Positions 39,701 to 50,211 of a DNA stretch of 64,000 bases are shown here, piece by piece. Each line of letters starts with the position of its first letter. The stretch's first letter is position 1. The translations under genes were made by a program, and so were the position numbers. The stretch is from Mactromeris polynyma (lineage: Eukaryota; Mollusca; Bivalvia; Venerida; Mactridae), in NCBI GenBank assembly GCA_032209605.1, contig JASFXZ010000008.1, positions 4,588,001-4,652,000 of the forward strand. The letters are read 5' to 3'. Below the pieces are notes generated by a model. The model had not been told where the DNA came from and made no database searches. It was given only the letters and a program-made list of their open reading frames with translations.

Positions 39701-42700
39701 CTTGTATGTAGAGAAAATGGAACAAGAGCATTGCCTTAGAATATTGAAGACTTGTTTGACGAAACATTTATGTCTGCAATTTCTTATTTTAATTTTTCTT
39801 ACAAGAGAATGTTGTTCAAACTTCTTATTATGTTGTGTTGATTTATTTTGACAGCATGTGGAATATTTCAGTAGGACAATGACGGATGGATTTTAAGTTT
39901 TGTTAAAATACATTTTGTAAAAATGTGCTCTCAGTTTAATTTGTTTTGTCTCTTGTTGTACTTTGTTATGTTTCTGTTTCTTCAGATCTTGTTATGTTGA
40001 GTTGTATATGTATATATGTTTGTGTGTATTTCAGGCGTTCACATTGGTAGAAAAGCACCAAGAGTACAAGGAAGATGTTTATGTACCATACGCTCAATGG
40101 CTCGCTGAAAATGATAGATTTGAAGAAGCGCAACAGGGTGAGTCATTTCACTGTCTGCAAATGTAATATAATGTTGTCTTCCTTGAGAAGGAGTTTAACC
40201 ATTTTCTGACATGATGATGCAGATTGGATTCTGCATTTTATTTCTTTGTTGATTTATGTACATTAGATGTTAATGGCTTCATGAAATGTAAAGAATATTA
40301 CTTCGGTTCGAAAAAATTGGTTTAAATGTCGATTTCCTGCAAAATGTTGCCATGCTCAACTTCTTGCATATATCACCATCGCAGTAGTTCAGTATCCTTC
40401 AAAACTCTTCTTACTTTGAATTATACTACAACATGTAGTCAACTTCACTTTTGTACAGGAAAACCAAATGTGGCTTATAAGAGTTGTTTTGTAATCATTA
40501 ATAACCAAACTAATTGAGCTGATAAGACAACAACTCATTGTCAACCATACTTTTATTGTACATTCCCAAGTCAAACACTGCATCAATGTATTACAGCATT
40601 CCACAAGGCTGGACTTCAAGCTGAGGCTGTGAAAGTATTAGAACAATTAACACATAATGCTGTGATAGAAAGTCGATTCAATGATGCTGGCTACTATTTC
40701 TGGAAACTCTCCATACAATGTTTGGATATTGCTAGAGGTAATTACATGATATACATATTGCTAGAGGTAATTACATGATATAAATATTGCTAGAGGTAAT
40801 TACATGATATACATATTGCTAGAGGTAATTACATGATGTACATAGTATTTGTAATCTCTGATTTATTTGTTAATGCCACTTAAAAGGGCAAATTAATTTT
40901 TAGTCTTGATGGTTACTATTTTTTTCATTGTCACATGAATTATTTTAAACAATTAGACAACATTGTTGATGTTTAGATATTTTTGTCGTACTCAGTAAAT
41001 TGTACCTTTGTGTATACATTGTACATTGAAAATATTTTAATCCAGTTTCCTAGTGTGGTGTAAATGCTGATATTCAAGCAATACCCTAGCATAGGCCACT
41101 GTGTTGGAGTATCAAACACATAGTTTATTATGTATCAAATAGATATTAACAAGATATTTAATGTTTAGATGAATCAGACAAGATGGAGGAGATGTTACCC
41201 AAGTTCTATGACTACCAGAGAAAAGCTGACATGTATTATGCCTATCATTCCATACAGAGATACACAGTAAGTTATATTGGTGCTCAATTTATTGGTAAGT
41301 TGGTATCACAATTTTGTCTGGTAGTCGTATTGGTAGTAAGTTATATTGGTTCTCAATTTTGTTGGTAAGTTATATTGGTTCTCAATTTTGTCAGGTAGTC
41401 ATATTGGTTCTCAATTTTGTCAGGTAGTCATATTGGTTGTTAGTTATATTGGTTCTCAATTTTGTCATGTAGTCATATTGGTTCTCAATTTTGTCATGTA
41501 GTCATATTGGTTCTCAATTTTGTCATGTAGTTATATTGGTTCTCAATTTTGTCGGGAAGTTAAATTGTTTCTCAATTTTGTTGGGAAGTTAAATTGTTTC
41601 TCAGTTTTGTTGGGAAGTTAAATTGTTTCTCAATTTTGTTGGGAAGTTATATTGGTTCTCAATTTTGTTGGGCAGTTAAATTGTTTCTCAATTTTGTCGG
41701 GAAGTTATATTGGTTCTCAATTTTGTTGGGCAGTTATATTGTTTCTCAATTTTGTCGGGAAGTTATATTGGTTCTCAATTTTGTTGGGCAGTTATATTGG
41801 TTCTCAATTTTGTCGGGAAGTTATATTGGTTCTCAATTTTGTCAGGAAGTTAAATTGTTTCTCAATTTTGTCAGGAAGTTAAATTGTTTCTCAATTTTGT
41901 CGGGAAGTTAAATTGTTTCTCAATTTTGTTGGGAAGTTAAATTGTTTCTCAGTTTTGTTGGGAAGTTAAATTGTTTCTCAATTTTGTTGGGAAGTTATAT
42001 TGGTTCTCAATTTTGTTGGGCAGTTAAATTGTTTCTCAATTTTGTCGGGAAGTTAAATTGTTTCTCAATTTTATTGGGAAGTTAAATTGTTTCTCAATTT
42101 TGTTGGTAAGTTATATTGGTTCTCAATTTCGTTGGGAAGTTATATTGGCTCAAAGTTTCATCAGGAAGTTATATTGGTTCTCAATTTTGTTGGGAAGTTA
42201 TATTGGTTCTCAATTTTGTTGGGAAGTTATATTGGTTCTCAATTTTGTCGGGAAGACATATTGGATCTCAATTTTGTCGGGAAGTTATATTGGTTCTCAA
42301 TTTTGTTGGGAAGTTATATTGGTTCTCAATTTTGTTGGGAAGTTATATTGGTTCTCAATTTTGTTGGGAAGTTATATTGGTGCTCAATTTTGTTGGGAAG
42401 TTATATTGGTGCTCAATTTTGTTGGGAAGTTATATTGGTTCTCAATTTTGTTGGGAAGTTATATTGGTTCTCAATTTTGTTGGGAAGTTATATTGGTTCT
42501 CAGTTTTGTTGGGAAGTTATATTGGTTCTCAATTTTGTTGGGAAGTTATATTGGTTCTCAATTTTGTTGGGAAGTTATATTGGTGCTCAATTTTGTTGGG
42601 AAGTTATATTGGTGTTCAGTTTTGTTGGGAAGTTATATTGGTGCTCAATTTTGTTGGAAAGTTATATTGGTTCTCAGTTTTGTTGGGAAGTTATATTGGT

Positions 42701-45700
42701 GTTCAGTTTTGTTGGGAAGTTATATTGGTTCTCAATTGTGTTGGGAAGTTATATTGGTGCTCAGTTATGTTGGAAAGTTATATTGGTTCTCAATTTTGTT
42801 GGGAAGTTATATTGGTGTTCAGTTTTGTTGGGAAGTTATATTGGTTCTCAATTTTGTTGGGAAGTTATATTGGTGCTCAGTTTTGTTGGAAAGTTATATT
42901 GGTGTTCAGTTTTGTCAGGAAAAAATAACTTGCACCACTTGACTCTTTACAATTTCTTTTGCTGGTAAGATTTAAATTTTTGATGCCTTTGCAGTGCAGG
43001 CGAATGTCCATGTACCATTATTGATGTAAATTTCGTGACATGAAGACAATTATAGATGCAGTAATTTCTGTCATGAAACAAAAGTGATGTACTGTTCACT
43101 GTTTTGGTCAATGTCATGAATAAATCTTGCTTTATGACAAGCCATTCACATTGTTTGTGTATAATTTCAGGATGAACCGTTCACATCCCATCTACCTGAA
43201 GCTTTGTTCAATATCTCAAGATATTTGTTACATCAAATGAATGAAGACATTCCACATGGAATATCAAAAGCGTATCCTTTTGTGATGTTTTGTATATCTG
43301 TTGTGTTTGAGAGTGCATTTTTCCAAATTTCTTGTTTCAATATATCTCATTGTTATTGAAAAGAAAGGATTGGTTTCAAGTGTACGAAGCATTACTTTCC
43401 TGTCCTAGGCATTGTCTCCACTGTGCTTGATACCGTGAACATTTCATGTGTCCTTCAGTATACTTAACAGCATAGTGAACTTTGCTACATCACTATTCAG
43501 ACATATTGTTAACTTTTTACGTTGTTGATATTATACTACTGTATATGATGGAACAAATTTCAAAAATAGTCTAAAAAGTAAAAATAATTCAAATTTACTA
43601 TAAGACAACTGTTATGGTATTTTAGAATGTGCTTATATTATACAGACAAGAACATTACCTGGGTTTTTGCAGAATTCCTCAGATTTCAGGTTTGCCATGG
43701 CCATTCCCCTCCCCTGTATGATCCCCACCCTAAAACCACCAGAGGACCAAAGACAGCCCCCTAGACCCCCTCCTTGAAAAGTTCACCGGATTTAAAAAAA
43801 ATTCTCCTGCCTGATAATATACATCAATATTCCTTAACACATCATCAGTGGAACACTATATGCTCTTGCTAAACAGAGCAAAAATCTTGGAGCATTCAAG
43901 TTGGCACGCTATGCTTATGAGAAGTTACAGAATACCAGGGTACCTCCAAGATTCCAGGAAGCTGTGGATCTAGGAAGTATTGTGATCAGATCGAAACCAT
44001 TCCTTGATGGAGAGGTAGGTCTTAAAATATCGGGAAATTTTCATAAATTTAAAGAGATTTTTGAAATGATAAAGTCCACAGATTACTTTACTATGGTTTA
44101 CTTTTATCATAGATATGTGTGGAAGTTCCATTGTGTTTAATAACATGTTAGCTGATAATGTTAATTCAAAGTACCTTACTGCTATATGTTGATATTTTGT
44201 TGCTTGTTAGGTAATGTTGTTTCCCTTTATGAGTGTTTGAGTTCTGTTGCATGTGATAACATGTGAACTGAAAAAAGGTGGACTCAAAAAAGGTTAACTC
44301 TAAATAGCTTATTGTTGGATGCTGAGAATTGATTATTGAGAGATAAGTCTGTGCGTGTTTATTGTAGGAGTTACTGCCCATGTGTTATCGATGCTCGACT
44401 ACCAATCCACTACTGAACAATGGAGGAAGTCAATGCATCAACTGTAAACAACCATTTGTACATTCATTTGTTTCCTTTGGTAAGTTTGTAACTTGTACTA
44501 TTGCCATACTGTGAAAATTGTTGACTATTGTCTGATGTGGAGGACTTAACAGGTCACGTTTCACATTATGTCTCCAAATGGAGATATTTCCTAAGTCAAT
44601 ATTTCACCGAAAATTACAAACCATGTTAGGGCTATTCCAGGAAAATCTCCCTGGGGGTGGGAATGACAAACAATAATGTGTACTTTGATGGGGGTCAGAA
44701 CCTAGTTTAAATCTGTTGGCGGGGAGGGGGGTCATTTTGGGTATTTCAATAATAAAAATCAGTTAAATTTTGTTGGTGGTCCCCTTATTTTCGACTGTTA
44801 TTCCTTCCCCTCTGGGAGATTTTCCTAGAATAGCCCTTAGTGTTATCAAAGTATGTAAGTCTCCAGTCAACATGATAGGAATTTGCTTGATTATATTTCC
44901 ATTCTGTGACAAGAAATGTAAGGTCTTGGTGCTTGGAGCTGGAAATAAATTTTAATTGAAATATTTCATAAAGTGATACCATGTTCATATAAAACAATGG
45001 TTGTGAGATGTCTATGATACCAGTAACTTAGGTTAAACGTGTAAACATGGTAAGGTTTTTACCAAGACGTGTGTTATTTTTAATCACATTTGTTTTTTTG
45101 TTTTGAATTTAATTGATATCATTAAACAGTCACAAGTGATCAATTATGATGCCTAGAAGTTTGATAAATTCCTGAAATATAATTATAATAATATTGAGAT
45201 ATGCTTTGTGACTTCCATTGTAATTTGGTTACAATGGTTTTGACGCATTGTACATATTTCTGTCACTAATCAGTATTTAAGATTATCGACTACCACTTAA
45301 CACAGTATAATATGAATATTACAGAAGTGTTACCATTGGTTGAGTTTGTTATAGAAGATAGTTTAACCGACGAGGAAGCGATACAAATACTGGATCTATC
45401 TATACCTAAAGCTAAGAAAGAAGAAAAGAATTGGCAAGAATCAAGAATGGGCAGTATCCTTAATTGTCATAGTCACAGAACTAAACTGATATAAACAATA
45501 CAATCAGTACTGTACTAATAAACAATACTAGTCTAAGCTGCACTGTACTAAACTGTATTAAGACATGAACTTAGGATATAAATTGAATCCCTCTAGTTAC
45601 GTTCCTGAAAGGGCTAGCTATCATACCCATTACCATTTGTTCGCCTAACAGTTCAATGATTGTGCTTTACAATGTGTTAAAATTGAATGAATTGATAATC

Positions 45701-48700
45701 TTCACTCTCCAGAGGTTTTATTGTACTTTCAATAAGAAACTGTAAGAAACAAAGTTATTCTCTTTTATTGCCATTGGAGTTTTTAATGCAGATTATTTTT
45801 TAAGAAGTTAAAACTTTGAGACAAATGGCAACATTGCATGACATATATTTGTTTTTCAAAACATCAAATTCACTTTGAATATATAGCCTGGAAGTATTTA
45901 ATTTATGGGGGGTTTGAACTGTTGTTGAATGTTAAGGGAATCATATTTTAAACAGGATAAAGATAAGTTTTCATTGTAACCTTAACATTACTTCATACAT
46001 GCAATCTCTACGACTTGGAGAAGAAGAAGAGGAGCCAGAGGAAGTCGATCCATTCTCTACTAAACTGATGACATTCGATGTATGTTGATACACTTGTATA
46101 TTGTTTGTCCTGTATAACTTTGTATTTGTGTATTTGCTTTTATTTATCATCGCCACCAGTTTCCCATATGGGCGACGTCTCCGGAAGAATGTTAGTTATT
46201 TTAGATAGGAGGATAGTGCATGATACAGAAGATGCCTCAGTTACAGAAACACCCCTGGTTCTTTTACGTGCCGATGTAAAGCATCGTACACGGGATCTCA
46301 GTTTTTCAAAGTCTCATCCGAAAGACTGTTAGTATTGTGAGTGGTGGAGCTGGGGATCGAACCTGCAACCCTTGATTACTAGTCCAGCACATTACCGCTG
46401 GACCACAGATCTGCTACTCTGTATAACTGTGATGTTTGATCCACTTATATATTGTTTCTCTTGTATAACTGTAATGTTTAGTGCACGGTGTAGAGATTCA
46501 TAAATACACTGCAATACTTTTCCCTGGATGTCCTAGGGCATAGAATGACAGCAAGCATTGGGATTTGATAGGAATGAGATTGGTTGTAGATGCTATAATG
46601 TATAAATCAGTTAATTATCTGTCGGCGTTAAATTTAATTCTTTAACTGCGCATGTGTCAGACATATTCTTAGGAAACATCAACTTAATGCATTTATAAGA
46701 ACATAAGTTACTATGAGTACATGGGAGTACACACGTTTTCTGTTATATACTTGCAGCAAGAGAGTACAGAATTTCGACCAGTTGTAGTCAATCGTACCGC
46801 ACTGAAGACGATGTCTCGTGCTGATGTGTACATCAGAAAATATCCAAAACCATTACGTCATCAGTACTTCAGATCTCTTCTACCAGATGTCACAATTACG
46901 ATGTGTCCAAGTTGTCAGAAGGTATGTTATGTTTCAACAGCTGTTTTCACCTTTCTATTTATATATCGGTTAGATCATTTGTCTGCATTTTGCAGGCATG
47001 TGAATTTTCCGCGGAATTCCACGGATTTGGGTCGCCCAGGGGTCGATCTCGTGAAATACATAAATCCGAAGAGAAAATTGGGGGGGGGGGGGTTAGGGTA
47101 TGAAAAATTCCGGTGTAATAGGGTCGACAGGAATTTAAACATTACCAAATACGGATGACGGGTTTTAAACACAACTGTGCGGTTGTTGTTGTACTTTTCT
47201 TGAAATGACAAACCGTCTGATAAACCGTTTATCGCACCAGATGAGGTCACAAAACAAAAGCGATGCACTGATCGGGGCATATATATGCTGCATGTTGTTT
47301 AGAGACTGTTACTGATCTGAGGAAGTGATGCAATATCAGTTTGTGGTAAAAGCATAAACAAAACAACGGTCCGAACAATTTTGATTTTTGTCTTGGATGA
47401 AAATTCGATGTGGCATTTAAAAGCATAAAATAACCTTCTTACGATGTTTCCATTACAAGAAATCGACGAAATTTTAAAAATGTTCTCTTTTTCGACAAAA
47501 TATAGATAATTATCTACGCATCTAACTGGAAATTTGATAATTGTCCGGGTTGCGAAAACTGGTTACAAAACTGGCTCAACACGTTGCTTTCACTCCCTCT
47601 GTCCTTTACAGTAGTAAATTAACATGAAACGTGTCAAGCTTCTACACCTTACATGTATCCCCACTTCCGATATTATAGCTTTAGGGATTGAAGGATTGAC
47701 TTTTGATTCAAGACCTGTTACGTTATTTGTTACTTTCTTTAACCTCAAGATGTAGATCTATAACATAAGGGAAGCAAAATGGGAGATTAATATTCCAACA
47801 TTGTAACATGATTGTACAATAAGAATGATAAGGGCATGGAATAACTTCTGAAAGTTGAAAGTAAGTTGTCTGCCAGTACCAGAATGACTTTCGGTTTTTA
47901 CATCAGAAGCAACTGTGTATTACAGCAAAGTCTTCAAGGAAACCCTCCCAAAATGATGCTAAAATGCCCAAAATGCATTTTATTCAGGGGACTTCGATCC
48001 TAGTCCCCCACATAGGCGATCACCTTGACCCCCGGCAAAATTTCCTCTTTTTTCATACTTCACTGTTGGCATCCCCGATTTTGATCATGAACCATTGACA
48101 AGAAATAAGTGCAGGTTTTTGAAAAAGTTGTACTTCTAACTTACAATTTAGTATTAAACATTATTAGGCACTCTATAAATGTCAAAGAATGTAAACACAA
48201 CTTCAGGTCGTACGATTTCTAAACATGACCTAAAGAAGCTTCCACCATCAAACGAGTAACAATGAGACAATAACCATAGAGGTGAAGCTGCTGATGATTA
48301 TTAACCAATTATTTAAACAGGAAAGGAGATTTTCAAGTGCATCACATTGTATTGTTTTCTTATATGTAGTCCATTGTGAGTACTAGTAATTTATTGTGCT
48401 CCCCGAAGTAGGTTAATATAGCTGCTGCTTTGGCTGTCCTCGCATTAATACTTGCATGCATCGGTCCCGCATTTGTGTCCATGCTATTTCTCAGCAATCG
48501 CTGACCAGAATTCAATGAAACTTAATGGTAGGCTTCACTAACAAGAGATGTTCATATTGTCTGCATGTTCCGGTTTGATGATTTTTCACATACTTCGGGC
48601 AACATCCATCAGTTCTACTGATCATTTCTTGCTGGTGTTTTTCATTCATTAAAAATTGATACATTGGTTTGAAATGACCTCACTGGGATTTAATATTCTT

Positions 48701-48790
48701 ATATTTCAGTTGTTTCACACGGATGATTACGAGCTTCAGTACTTACAGAAAGGTCACTGTCCTTTCTGTCGACATAAAATGGAAAGTTAG
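21703..48790 (+). CDS. IFT122: Intraflagellar transport protein 122 homolog (IFT-A, WD repeat)
   Basis: Core subunit of intraflagellar transport complex A, acting in retrograde transport and membrane-protein entry in cilia. Exons: 21703-21761, 26661-26769, 26991-27112, 27355-27431, 29303-29436, 29776-29931, 30919-31110, 31386-31524, 33758-33816, 34071-34214, 34672-34809, 35584-35748, 36528-36647, 37140-37258, 37653-37806, 38226-38387, 38867-39033, 39310-39481, 40035-40137, 40597-40737, 41169-41266, 43171-43271, 43849-44014, 44368-44479, 45325-45453, 45997-46079 (or from 46021), 46757-46921, 48710-48790. They join in frame to 3567 nt, 1188 aa, close to the vertebrate length. Residues 1-577 are WD/beta-propeller sequence ([20 protein letters not shown]). 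Residues about 578-1000 are a TPR-like helical solenoid. A Cys4 motif CYRC...CINC lies near 1000, and CPSC...CPFC forms a C-terminal zinc-binding motif. Exon 1 encodes [10 protein letters not shown] and ends in phase 2, giving [13 protein letters not shown] at the junction. Introns 20 and 21 start in minisatellites; introns 22 and 25 look U12-type. Convergent with ALG12. Confidence 0.96.
22621..22966. mobile_element. hAT-like MITE with CAGTGTTT ends (IFT122 intron 1)
   Basis: Starts CAGTGTTTTTTTGGGGCC and ends AGTGAAAAGAAACACTG, i.e. short CAGTGTTT inverted termini, with the internal CATTCCCCT and TTTTCCCCT motifs recurring in related copies. I could not find a convincing 8-bp target duplication. 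Confidence 0.6.
23013..24921. mobile_element. 1.9-kb inverted-repeat DNA element in IFT122 intron 1
   Basis: Ends are CACCCTTTCAATTA (left) and TAATTGAAAGGGTG (right), with TA on both sides. The interior (23140-24245) is the reverse complement of the interior of the piggyBac-like element at 17.0-19.9 kb, for example GATCTCCTGGGGTTTTATGA. The terminal parts differ from that element, so the two may be recombinants or distinct subfamilies. No long open frame. Confidence 0.7.
25990..26066. mobile_element. 3' fragment of the hAT-like MITE
   Basis: 26018-26066 is nearly identical to the right end of 22621-22966 (CCGCCACCATTCCCCTAGAA, then AAACACTG). The left part is missing or too diverged. Confidence 0.6.
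27660..29058. repeat. 48-bp minisatellite, about 29 copies (IFT122 intron 4)
   Basis: The unit is AACAAGCTTCATCCAGTGTT then GTTGCTACATTGGCTAAAAGATGAGTAA, with two-state sites (CCAGTG/CAAGTG, GATGAG/GATCAG, GTTGTT/GGTGTT, ACATTG/ATATTG). 48 is a multiple of three and the minus strand has no stop, so a frame of over 460 codons spans it. A one-base deletion occurs in the unit near 29008. Confidence 0.95.
30056..30510. repeat. 32-bp minisatellite, about 14 copies (IFT122 intron 6)
   Basis: The unit is GAGAGGTTGTTGCTCAAGAT then AGAGCCACTCTG; a few units lack CTCA or GCT. Part of the unit matches the pogo-type MITE remnant at 49.8-49.95 kb. Confidence 0.93.
32232..33050. repeat. 145-bp-unit repeat element in IFT122 intron 8
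   Basis: Units start with TGGTTTCCGGCGAATAACTT at 32311, 32456 and 32600, then a shortened one at 32711 and a decayed one near 32849; spacing about 145 bp. The block opens with AACGAAAACCAGGTTATTAG and three copies of TGGGCGGGCGGC, and closes with AAACCTGGTTTGGGGGC, so ACCAGGTT/AACCTGGT bracket it. Short frames across it are not genes. Confidence 0.7.
34396..34572. mobile_element. 177-bp pogo-like MITE (IFT122 intron 10)
   Basis: Terminal inverted repeats CAGTAAAACCTCA / TGAGGTTTTACTG, flanked on both sides by TA (34394-34395, 34573-34574). TA target duplication and CAGT-type ends are typical of pogo/Tigger-like Tc1-mariner elements. No coding capacity. It lies about 100 bp before IFT122 exon 11. 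Confidence 0.85.
36234..36444 (+). mobile_element. tRNA-derived SINE, copy 2 (IFT122 intron 12)
   Basis: Plus-strand copy of the SINE at 8848-9060: head GGAGGGGTAGAGTG with B box GAATTCGAGCCCC, body GAGTACTGGTTGGTAGCCAG, tail AAAATAAATAAGTTTAAA. It ends about 85 bp before IFT122 exon 13. Confidence 0.8.
40726..40846 (+). repeat. 29-bp tandem repeat containing the exon 20 splice donor
   Basis: GCTAGAGGTAATTACATGAT then ATACATATT recurs at 40731, 40760, 40789 and 40818. The first copy includes the last 7 bases of IFT122 exon 20 and its donor (GAG/GTAATT), so the donor is repeated four times. Confidence 0.93.
41267..42920 (+). repeat. 29-bp minisatellite starting at the exon 21 splice donor, about 57 copies
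   Basis: The first copy begins at the first base of IFT122 intron 21 (GTAAGTTATATTGG). The main unit is AAGTTATATTGGTTCTCAAT then TTTGTTGGG. Early units keep GGTAAGTT; most later ones read GGGAAGTT or GGCAGTT. 29 is not a multiple of three and the unit has no plus-strand stop, so all three frames stay open for 270-294 codons; these are not genes. Confidence 0.95.
43272..43848 (+). other. U12-type (minor spliceosome) intron 22 of IFT122
   Basis: The intron begins GTATCCTTTT, matching the U12 donor consensus, and has a perfect TCCTTAAC branch site at 43831-43838 with the acceptor AG 10 bases further on. There is no pyrimidine tract, as expected for this class. Phase 2 joins AAA GC to T GGA ([11 protein letters not shown]) and restores the IFT122 frame. 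Confidence 0.88.
45454..45996 (+). other. Putative U12-type intron 25 of IFT122 with a non-AG end
   Basis: The donor is GTATCCTTAA and a U12-like branch site CCTTAAC lies at 45980-45986. No AG occurs between the branch site and 46019. Ending the intron at AT (45995-45996), 10 bases past the branch site, keeps frame and yields [20 protein letters not shown], of which SLRL resembles vertebrate IFT122. The only alternative acceptor, AG at 46019-46020, is also in frame but removes eight residues. Confidence 0.55.
46148..46416 (-). mobile_element. tRNA-derived SINE, second family (IFT122 intron 26)
   Basis: The minus-strand head reads TGGTCCAGCGGTAATG (A box) and GCAGGTTCGATCCCC (a consensus B box). 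The body contains the complement of TTTTACGTGCCGATG and ACACGGGATCTCAG, motifs shared by widespread animal SINE bodies. The 3' end is approximate. Confidence 0.7.
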
Positions 48791-49311
48791 ACAATAATCA
48801 TGCTGGTACAATACTGAAATTTATCTTGCTGTATAGACTGATTATGTGTGAATCTAATTGTGTAACTCATTAAGTTTTTAGACGTTATCTGTGTTCAAGA
48901 ATCTTACAAGCACGTCTCAAGTGTTCTTTCCGTCCATGTGTAACATTGATTGTGCCTTTATGTCAAATTCTCTCGAGTTGTATTTATGGCGAGAGATGAA
49001 ATGCGGGTTTTAATTCTCTGAGCAAGTTTCTATTTTGTTATTGTTACAGATAAATAATTAATTACTAATATTATTGTAACTTGAACGAATTACAGTTGTC
49101 AATTATTGATTTAAGATTTTAAATGAACCACAAAGATGAACTGTTTCTTTTTTTATACAGATTCTCCATGCATTCACCATATTATTTCTGTAGCAAGTTT
49201 AGTAATCATTTCACACATACTTGCAGGGAATGGGGTAAATACCTTGGCTTAATTTGTGACTTGTATTTAAATGGAAGGTTCGAATGTTATGCCCGACTTC
49301 CAATCTGAGTG

Positions 49312-49317
49312 AATAAA
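49312..49317 (+). terminator. Candidate IFT122 polyadenylation signal
   Basis: AATAAA about 520 bases after the IFT122 stop codon, the first good hexamer on this strand. It implies a 3' UTR of about 0.55 kb. Confidence 0.5.
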
Positions 49318-49794
49318 GTCAATAATTCAACCTGAAGTAAACTTGGTAACAAATGTTTGTAAAAATATTGATTGATCCATCTATCTGCCATGAAACTTCC
49401 ATGTTATATTGTATATGTTTCAATGCATGTTTACATTATCTGTTGGAGAAATCTCAATAACTTATTCTGAAGTTGTGATTAATATTTTATACATATTTTT
49501 TTTTTACTTTTATTATTTATGTAAATACTTTCTATTTATTGTTTGAATGAATTACACATTTCTCCTTTCTACATGATGCTACTTATCATTATAGCAATTC
49601 CAATATTAAGAACAAGATGAAAAAGTAAGCCACAAAATGATGACTTTGATTGGGAAATACTTGAAGTCATAACCACATAATACAGGTTTTGTTCAGGCTG
49701 CACTTATGTCTGGTAGACAATACATAGATTACACACGATTTGGTACCAATACTCATCACTGTGACGACTGAAAGATTTGATCTCATTTATATAC

Positions 49795-49955
49795 AGTGCA
49801 ACACCCTTAGAGAAATGCAAAGTTTGGCTGTTGTTTGGAGGTTGTCGCTCCAGAGAGGTTAAATTAGTAGTAAAGTTTTATTGTAAGAAATTGAGACAGT
49901 AGTGGAAGAGAGGTTGTTATTGTAGAGAGGGGCACTGTGGAGAGATTGCTTGTAC
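49795..49955. mobile_element. Decayed pogo-type MITE remnant between IFT122 and ALG12
   Basis: Starts CAGTGCAACACCC after a TA and contains GGAGGTTGTCGCTCCAGAG and GAGAGGTTGTTATTGTAGAG. It is related to the pogo-like MITEs and shares its GAGAGGTTGTT motif with the 32-bp minisatellite at 30.06-30.51 kb. The right end is uncertain. Confidence 0.45.
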
Positions 49956-50192
49956 AAGTATATATGAGAAACAAATACCAAGTAGTAAAACAGGGAGCCA
50001 CATGAAAACACAAACAATTGAATTTGGGAACTCTGCAACTCTTAAACAGTATAAAATTGCCAAACACAAAGATGTTACTAAAACTCTTAATCCTCCTAAG
50101 CCCAGAGAGTTTGATCTGAAATGGCAGGTTCAGTGGTTCTAGGTTAACAAACAACTCATCCAAGAACAAATCACTGGTCTGTCTTGTCATTA

Positions 50193-50198
50193 TTTATT
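50193..50198 (-). terminator. Candidate ALG12 polyadenylation signal
   Basis: AATAAA on the minus strand 13 bases after the ALG12 stop codon, giving a very short 3' UTR. Another TTTATT (minus AATAAA) occurs near 49875. Confidence 0.4.
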
Positions 50199-50211
50199 TT
50201 CACAAATCAAT

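Noticed and set aside
42058..42968. Three overlapping plus-strand frames of 270-294 codons
   Set aside because: The same 29-bp array read in three frames; the near-identical permuted peptides follow from a stop-free unit whose length is not a multiple of three.
46324..46416. Functional tRNA gene on the minus strand
   Set aside because: A consensus B box is present, but the sequence continues into a SINE body without an acceptor stem closing.
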